Below are positions 25,888-30,666 of a DNA stretch of 30,666 nt, one piece after another (position 1 is the stretch's first letter; each line of letters starts with the position of its first letter). The position numbers and the translations under genes are program-made. The notes beneath the pieces are model-generated. The model had not been told where the DNA came from and did no database searches. It saw only the letters and a list, made by a program, of their open reading frames with translations. This DNA comes from Nitrospirota bacterium (GTDB lineage Bacteria; Nitrospirota; Nitrospiria; Nitrospirales; Nitrospiraceae): positions 1-30,666 of the forward strand of contig JACQCB010000051.1 of assembly GCA_016201805.1 (NCBI GenBank). Reading direction: 5' to 3'.

Positions 25888-26609
25888 CCTCCGCCAAATA
25901 CCGGCGGATCCTCCTCAAGATCAGCGGCGAGATCCTGGCCGGTGACCAGGGTTACGGCATTCAGCCCGCGGTGCTCGAAACCATCGCAAACGAGATCGGC
26001 TCGGTCTCGACGCTCGGCGTGGAAGTGGCTGTCGTCATCGGCGGCGGCAATATCTTTCGCGGCCTGGCCGCCAGCGCCGGCGGGATGGAACGGGCCTCCG
26101 CCGACTACATGGGGATGCTCGCCACCGTGCTCAACGCCTTGGCCCTCCAAGACGCCCTCGAGCGCAAGGGCATTACCACCCGCGTACAGTCCGCCATCGA
26201 AATGCGGCAACTGGCGGAGGGGTACATCCGTCGGCGGGCCATCCGCCACCTAGAGAAAAAACGGGTGGTCATCTTCGCCGGCGGAACGGGCAACCCTTAC
26301 TTTTCCACCGACACCGCCGCCGCACTACGGGCAATGGAAATCGGCGCGGACGTGATCATGAAGGGCACCAAGGTGGACGGGATCTACGAGGCCGATCCGG
26401 CGACCCACCCGAAGGCCAAGATGTTCGCCGAACTGCCGTTCCTGTCGATTATCAACCAGCAATTGAAAGTCATGGACTCGACCGCCATCACGCTCTGCAT
26501 GGACAACAACCTCCCCCTGATCGTCTTTAATTTCAAGGCGCCGGGGAACCTCCTGAAGGTGGTGCGAGGAGAGAAGATCGGCACCCTGGTGACGGCAGCC
26601 AGTCATTGA
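25884..26609 (+). CDS. pyrH: UMP kinase
   Basis: Phosphorylates UMP to UDP, an essential pyrimidine step; hexameric bacterial type of the amino-acid-kinase fold. The 241-residue protein has RRILLKISGEILAG (7-20), VVIGGGNIFRG (near 53-63), MGMLATVLNALALQDALE, the FAGGTGNPYFSTDTAAALRA stretch, ADVIMKGTKVDGIYEADP and a closing IGTLVTA. Translation is probably coupled to tsf through the ATGA overlap. It is followed by frr after 18 bases. Confidence 0.98.
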   Translation: MTSAKYRRILLKISGEILAGDQGYGIQPAVLETIANEIGSVSTLGVEVAVVIGGGNIFRGLAASAGGMERASADYMGMLATVLNALALQDALERKGITTRVQSAIEMRQLAEGYIRRRAIRHLEKKRVVIFAGGTGNPYFSTDTAAALRAMEIGADVIMKGTKVDGIYEADPATHPKAKMFAELPFLSIINQQLKVMDSTAITLCMDNNLPLIVFNFKAPGNLLKVVRGEKIGTLVTAASH

Positions 26610-26627
26610 CGCGGAAGAGGCCCTGCC

Positions 26628-27185
26628 ATGGCAAGCGCGACCAAACAAAAAGTGACCGAGCGCATGGAAGCCGCGCTGGAACACCTCAAGCGTGAACTGA
26701 GTTCCCTGCGGACCGGCCGGGCGTCGCTCGCACTGCTGGACGGGATCAAGGTGGACTACTACGGCACGCCGACTCCGTTGAAGCAAGTCGCCAACCTGGG
26801 GGTCCCGGAAAGCCGCTTGATCACCGTGCAACCCTGGGAGCCGGCCCTTATCAAGGAAATCGAAAAAGCGCTGCAAGCATCCGGGCTCGGCCTGACGCCC
26901 GCCAATGACGGGAAAGTCATCCGGCTTCCGATCCCGCCCCTGACCGAAGACCGACGGAAAGACCTTATCAAGCTCTGCAAGAAACACGGGGAAGAAAGCA
27001 AAGTGGTGCTCCGGACCATCCGGCGGGAAGGCAACGAGGAACTCAAGCACCTGCACAAAGACGGCACGCTGACCGAAGACGATCTGCGGAAGGCGGAAAC
27101 CGAAATTCAAAAGCTGACCGACCAGTACGTGCAAAAGATCGACCAGATTCTCAAGAAGAAGGAGGAGGAAATCTTAGAAATCTAA
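26628..27185 (+). CDS. frr: Ribosome recycling factor
   Basis: Splits post-termination ribosomes together with EF-G. The 185-residue protein has the standard length, with the N-terminal three-helix bundle segment LKRELSSLRTGRASLALLDGIKVDYYGTPTPLKQVANLGVPESRLITVQPWEP, the PPLTEDRRKDLIKLCKKHGEESKVVLRTIRREG stretch, and a charged helical C-terminus. A GGAAGAGG site precedes the ATG. Confidence 0.98.
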   Translation: MASATKQKVTERMEAALEHLKRELSSLRTGRASLALLDGIKVDYYGTPTPLKQVANLGVPESRLITVQPWEPALIKEIEKALQASGLGLTPANDGKVIRLPIPPLTEDRRKDLIKLCKKHGEESKVVLRTIRREGNEELKHLHKDGTLTEDDLRKAETEIQKLTDQYVQKIDQILKKKEEEILEI

Positions 27186-27222
27186 GGTCGCCTCCGTATC
27201 GGACCGGATCACGACAAACACC

Positions 27223-28350
27223 TTGTCTCCTTCAATCCACTCCTCCCCAACCGTCGCCACCATTGACTTCGCCGCCCTCGCGCACAATCTGGCCATCGTG
27301 CGCCGGCGCCTCACCGCTCCGTGCGAGATCCTCGCCGTGGTCAAGGCCGACGCCTATGGACACGGCGCCGTCACGGTCGCGCAAAGACTCGCGCAACTCG
27401 GCGTCCCTCGGTTCGGGGTCGCGACGATCCAGGAAGGCGCCACGCTGCGCGACGCGGGCATCCAGGCGCCCATCCTGGTCATGGGGGCGCTCCTGCCGAA
27501 CCACCTGCCGGACGTCATCGCATATAGGCTGACGCCCGCCGTACACGATTCCGCCACGGCCGACGCCCTGGCCGCTCTGACCCGCTCCAGGCCAGTCCCC
27601 TACCCCATCCATATCAAGGTGGACACAGGCATGGGACGATTGGGCCTCGCCCCGGAGGCGGTCCTCCCGCTCCTGCAATCGCCCTGCTGCAAGGGGCCGC
27701 TGCGCGTCGAGGGCCTCATGACCCACCTTGCCGATGCGGACGGCGGCGATCCCGGCTATACCGAAGCCCAGATCGCGCGATTCCGGACCGTAGTCGCGCA
27801 AGCCGAAGCCGCCGGGCTCTCCATCCCGCTGCTGCACGTCGCCAACAGCGCCGCGATTCTCTGCCACCCGTCGTCGCATTTCAACCTGGTCCGGCCCGGC
27901 ATCATGCTCTACGGTTATCAGTCGGCCCTGCGCGGCCAAGCCGCCCCCGATCTGCACCCCGTGCTCACCCTCAGCACCACCATCGTGCAGGTCAAGCGCT
28001 TGGCCTCCGGCGAGAGCGTCGGCTACAACCGCGCTTACCTGGCCTCCCGTCCCTCACGCATCGCCATCTTGCCGATCGGTTATGCGGATGGCTACAGTCG
28101 CGCCTTGTCCAACCGTGGTCACGTCCTAATCAAGGGCCGCCAGGCTGCCGTGGTCGGCCGCGTATGTATGGACATGACCATGGTCGATGTCACGGACATC
28201 CCCGACGCCGGACCAGGGGATGAAGCCGTCCTGATCGGACAACAAGGCGCGGCACGGATCACCGCTGACGATCTGGCGCAGTGGCTCGGGACCATCCCTT
28301 ACGAGGTCCTCTGCGCCATCGGGCCTCGCGTGGCGCGGATCTACCGCTGA
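27223..28350 (+). CDS. alr: Alanine racemase
   Basis: PLP-dependent interconversion of L- and D-alanine for peptidoglycan. The 375-residue protein has the PLP lysine in VVKADAYGHGA (Lys41), the KVDTGMGRLG stretch (132-141), HVANSAA (205-211), RPGIMLYGY (224-232), the catalytic-tyrosine segment VGYNRAY (266-272, probably Tyr272) and CMDMTMVDVTD. The frame opens with TTG at 27223, and no ATG or GTG precedes the conserved start, so TTG is the probable initiator, with a weak GGA-type ribosome site. It follows frr by 37 bases and may share its transcript. Confidence 0.95.
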   Translation: MSPSIHSSPTVATIDFAALAHNLAIVRRRLTAPCEILAVVKADAYGHGAVTVAQRLAQLGVPRFGVATIQEGATLRDAGIQAPILVMGALLPNHLPDVIAYRLTPAVHDSATADALAALTRSRPVPYPIHIKVDTGMGRLGLAPEAVLPLLQSPCCKGPLRVEGLMTHLADADGGDPGYTEAQIARFRTVVAQAEAAGLSIPLLHVANSAAILCHPSSHFNLVRPGIMLYGYQSALRGQAAPDLHPVLTLSTTIVQVKRLASGESVGYNRAYLASRPSRIAILPIGYADGYSRALSNRGHVLIKGRQAAVVGRVCMDMTMVDVTDIPDAGPGDEAVLIGQQGAARITADDLAQWLGTIPYEVLCAIGPRVARIYR

Positions 28351-28368
28351 GCGAAACCCGCCCTATCG

Positions 28369-28397
28369 TTGTCCCCTCGCGGTGATTACCCTATAAT
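28369..28397 (+). promoter_or_regulatory. Probable promoter of the mla genes
   Basis: TTGTCC, exactly 17 bases, then a perfect TATAAT, located 18 bases after the alr stop codon. It gives a leader of about 35 bases before the mlaE ATG. Confidence 0.72.
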
Positions 28398-28438
28398 GGG
28401 CCGACGCTCGCAGTTCACCCCCTTTGCATGATGGCCGC

Positions 28439-29218
28439 ATGACGACAGCCGCATTCGATCTCAGAGCCAAAGTGCTGGGCTACGTGTTCGTGGTCCAGGA
28501 TTTTACCGTCCTGTGCGCGCAGACCCTCGCGGGGCTGGCCCGCCCCCCGTGGTACCTGCGCGAAATCGTCTTCCAACTGGACCGCATCGGGGTTGGGTCG
28601 CTCTTCATCGTGATCCTGACCGGCCTCTTCACCGGCATGGTGCTGGCGCTGCAGGGCGCCGTCCAACTCGAACCCTACGGGGCGACCATCTACGTCTCGC
28701 GGCTCATCGGCACCTCCGTGGTGCGGGAACTGGGGCCGGTACTGGCGGCCCTGATGATCGCGGGACGCGTCGGCACCGGCATCGCCTCCGAGATCGCCTC
28801 GATGACGGTCACGGAACAGATCGACGCCCTGCGGGCCGAAGGGACCGATCCGATCCAGAAGCTGGCCAAAACCCGACTCATCGCCTGTCTCATCATGATT
28901 CCGCTCTTGACGGTCATCGCGGACGGGGTTGCCATCCTGGGAGGCTGGCTGGTGGCGAGGCTGTACCTGTCCATCGACTCCTACTTCTACTGGACCTGGG
29001 CCTTTGAGGCCATCCACCGTCGCGACATCGTGCTGGGATTGGCGAAACCCGTCGTCTTTGGGTTTATCATCGCGATGGTGGGCTGCTATGCCGGCTTTCA
29101 GACCAAAGGGGGCACGGTCGGCGTCGGCCTCTCGACCACCCAATCGATGGTCTCCTCCTCCATCCTCATCCTGGCAAGCGATTTTTTGCTGACCAAGCTG
29201 TTCATGGCGTTTCCATAA
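28439..29218 (+). CDS. mlaE: MlaE-family phospholipid transport ABC permease
   Basis: Inner-membrane permease of the Mla (maintenance of lipid asymmetry) MCE-type transporter. The 259-residue protein has an amphipathic N-terminal part, then about five hydrophobic segments. Family motifs are GLFTGMVLALQGAVQLEPYGA, the VVRELGPVLAALMIAGRVGTGIASEIASMTVTEQIDALRAEGTDPIQKL stretch (the coupling helix that contacts MlaF) and GFIIAMVGCYAGFQTKGGTVGVG. The ATG at 28439 has a poor ribosome site; a TTG 5 codons upstream is another option. The stop overlaps the mlaF ATG by one base (TAATG), so they are translationally coupled. Confidence 0.94.
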   Translation: MTTAAFDLRAKVLGYVFVVQDFTVLCAQTLAGLARPPWYLREIVFQLDRIGVGSLFIVILTGLFTGMVLALQGAVQLEPYGATIYVSRLIGTSVVRELGPVLAALMIAGRVGTGIASEIASMTVTEQIDALRAEGTDPIQKLAKTRLIACLIMIPLLTVIADGVAILGGWLVARLYLSIDSYFYWTWAFEAIHRRDIVLGLAKPVVFGFIIAMVGCYAGFQTKGGTVGVGLSTTQSMVSSSILILASDFLLTKLFMAFP

Positions 29219-30015
29219 TGAATGCCGGTCCCCCCATGATCACCCTTCGATCCGTCGGACTCATGCTCGGCGCCAGGCCGATCCTCAAGGACGTCTCGCT
29301 GGACGTGCGCCCGGGTGAAACCAAAGTGATTCTGGGCGGCAGCGGCTCCGGCAAAACGACCATCCTGAGACTCATTCTGGGCCTCTACCGGCCGGACCAG
29401 GGCTCCATCTTCGTGGGAGGAGAAGAGATCACCCATTTGGAAGAGCGGGATCTCGCGGAGATCAGACAACGCATGGCGATGGTCTTCCAGAATGCCGCGC
29501 TGTTCGACTCGTTGACCGTGAGGGAGAATGTCGGATACCGCCTCTGGGAGCAGGACCTCCTGTCGGACGAGCAGATCGACCTGGCCGCGATCGAGAGCCT
29601 GCGGTTCGTGGGGCTCGAAGACACCGTAGACAAGATGCCGGCGGAACTCAGCGGGGGCATGCGAAAACGGGTGGGAATCGCCCGCGCCTTGGCCAGCGGC
29701 GCCACAACCCTGCTGTACGACGAGCCGACCGCCGGGCTGGACCCGATCAATACCTGCATGGTCAGCCGGTTGATCCAACGATTGAAAACCAAAGACGTCA
29801 CACAAATCGTGGTGACGCACGACCTCGACACGGCCTATCGGATCGCAGACCGCATCGTGATGATTGCGAGCGGCTGCATCCTCTTCGACGGCACACCGGA
29901 TGAGCTGCGCCGGTCCGACATGCCGGCTATCCGCGAATTCCTTGACCCCGGCAGCATGCCGCCGGACTGGCGTGTGATCCCGAAACCTGATGTTGTGGAC
30001 GAGCCGGCCGGATGA
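29218..30015 (+). CDS. mlaF: MlaF-family ABC transporter ATP-binding protein
   Basis: ATPase of the Mla lipid transporter. The 265-residue protein has Walker A GGSGSGKTT (40-48), the Q-loop MVFQNAALFDSLTVREN (88-104), signature LSGGMRKRVGIARALA (144-159), Walker B LLYDEPTAGLDP (165-176) and the switch His in VVTHDLD. The LSGGMRKR wording and the EPTAGLDPI form fit the MCE-associated ATPase branch. The ATG at 29218 or the one 6 codons later (29236) may start translation. A 32-base gap separates it from mlaD. Confidence 0.96.
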   Translation: MNAGPPMITLRSVGLMLGARPILKDVSLDVRPGETKVILGGSGSGKTTILRLILGLYRPDQGSIFVGGEEITHLEERDLAEIRQRMAMVFQNAALFDSLTVRENVGYRLWEQDLLSDEQIDLAAIESLRFVGLEDTVDKMPAELSGGMRKRVGIARALASGATTLLYDEPTAGLDPINTCMVSRLIQRLKTKDVTQIVVTHDLDTAYRIADRIVMIASGCILFDGTPDELRRSDMPAIREFLDPGSMPPDWRVIPKPDVVDEPAG

Positions 30016-30047
30016 CGGCGAGATAAGACGCAAGGGAGAGTCTACCG

Positions 30048-30666
30048 ATGAGTCGACAGCGCCAACTGATGTGGTCACAGGCCAAGGTGGGACTCCTCGT
30101 CCTGGTCGCCCTGACCATTCTGGTGATCATGATCATGAACCTGGAACAGGGGATGGGGCTGATCAGCAGCCAGACGAAATTTCGCGCCGTCGTACCCCAT
30201 ACCCAGGGTTTGAAAGTGGGTGGGCCGGTCCGTATGAACGGCGTGGACATCGGCAACGTGCACCAGATCGCAATCGCGCAGGATTCGCCGAACGTGGAGA
30301 TCGTCTTCACCGTCAAAAAAAGCGTCGCGGCACACATCAAGGAAGACGCCTCGGTCAACATCCGCCCTATGGGGCTGCTGGGAGACAAGTTTCTGGATAT
30401 CCTGCCCGGTACCCCGAGCAAGCCGCCGCTCCCCCAAGGCAGTCTGCTCGTCGGGCAGGCCGAAGCCGATCTGACCAGCGTCACGTCCGGCGCCACCGCC
30501 ACCATCGAGCACGTGAACGCGATGATCAAAGACATGCAGCAGATCCTGACCAGCATCAGCCAAGGACAGGGCACGGCCAGCAAGCTGATCTCCGACCCGG
30601 CCCTCTACGACCGCTCCAAGCACGTGATCGACAATCTGGAGGCCGTGTCCGAAAAGAGCCTCAAGC
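30048..30666 (+). CDS. mlaD: MlaD-family MCE-domain protein, truncated by window end
   Basis: Periplasmic MCE-domain lipid carrier anchored in the inner membrane, partner of MlaEF. About 206 residues are visible. A single TM helix at about 14-30 is followed by the MCE domain (about 37-120), with FRAVVPHTQGLKVGGPVRMNGVDIGNVHQI, VEIVFTVKKSVAAHIKEDASVNIRPMGLLGDKFLDILPG, then an extended helical region where the window stops. AAGGGAGAG precedes the ATG. The C-terminal part and any further mla genes lie outside. Confidence 0.93.
   Translation, partial: MSRQRQLMWSQAKVGLLVLVALTILVIMIMNLEQGMGLISSQTKFRAVVPHTQGLKVGGPVRMNGVDIGNVHQIAIAQDSPNVEIVFTVKKSVAAHIKEDASVNIRPMGLLGDKFLDILPGTPSKPPLPQGSLLVGQAEADLTSVTSGATATIEHVNAMIKDMQQILTSISQGQGTASKLISDPALYDRSKHVIDNLEAVSEKSLK

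Overview
This is a GC-rich bacterial chromosome segment made almost entirely of housekeeping genes. Gene content and protein character suggest a Nitrospira-like organism (phylum Nitrospirota): a CobA-HemD fusion in a heme cluster, a HemX/CcsA-like protein beside hemA, a CPxN-type TusA, paired bifunctional-nuclease-domain proteins and an Mla lipid-transport system. That assignment is inference from memory of such genomes; no rRNA gene is present to settle it. I see no mobile element, phage gene, CRISPR array or defence gene.

Positions 1-16420 are a long run of minus-strand genes. Reading from its promoter at about 16.4 kb leftward: a HemX/CcsA-like membrane protein, hemA, a small zinc-ribbon membrane protein, hemC, a cobA-hemD fusion, a CBS-domain protein and hemB. 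These cover glutamyl-tRNA to uroporphyrinogen III except hemL, plus precorrin-2 synthesis. The run continues with ribF, tilS, hpt, ftsH (with its own promoter), folP, glmM and comEC, which leaves the window at base 1. Most gaps are under 100 bases.

Positions 16421-19330 are a mixed region: rsmI (+), a TusA-family protein (-), a secreted protein of unknown function (-) with a near-consensus promoter and a strong terminator, a tRNA-Leu(CAA) (-), and a Fe(2+)-trafficking-like protein (+) whose promoter lies back to back with that of the tRNA.

Positions 19530-30666 are all plus strand: two tandem bifunctional-nuclease-domain paralogues, rplM-rpsI ending in a clear intrinsic terminator, argC-argJ (arginine synthesis), the classic rpsB-tsf-pyrH-frr block behind a structured leader, alr, and an mlaE-mlaF-mlaD lipid-transport operon whose mlaD is cut by the window end. 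Translation (S2, EF-Ts, RRF, L13, S9), UMP phosphorylation and cell-envelope precursors (glmM, alr) are the main themes.

I did not find an obviously new biological system. The parts least explained by known families are the secreted protein at 17826-18566, the zinc-ribbon membrane protein inside the heme cluster, the 85-base inverted repeat between the CBS gene and hemB, the cysteine-bearing Fe-trafficking variant, and the structured rpsB leader.
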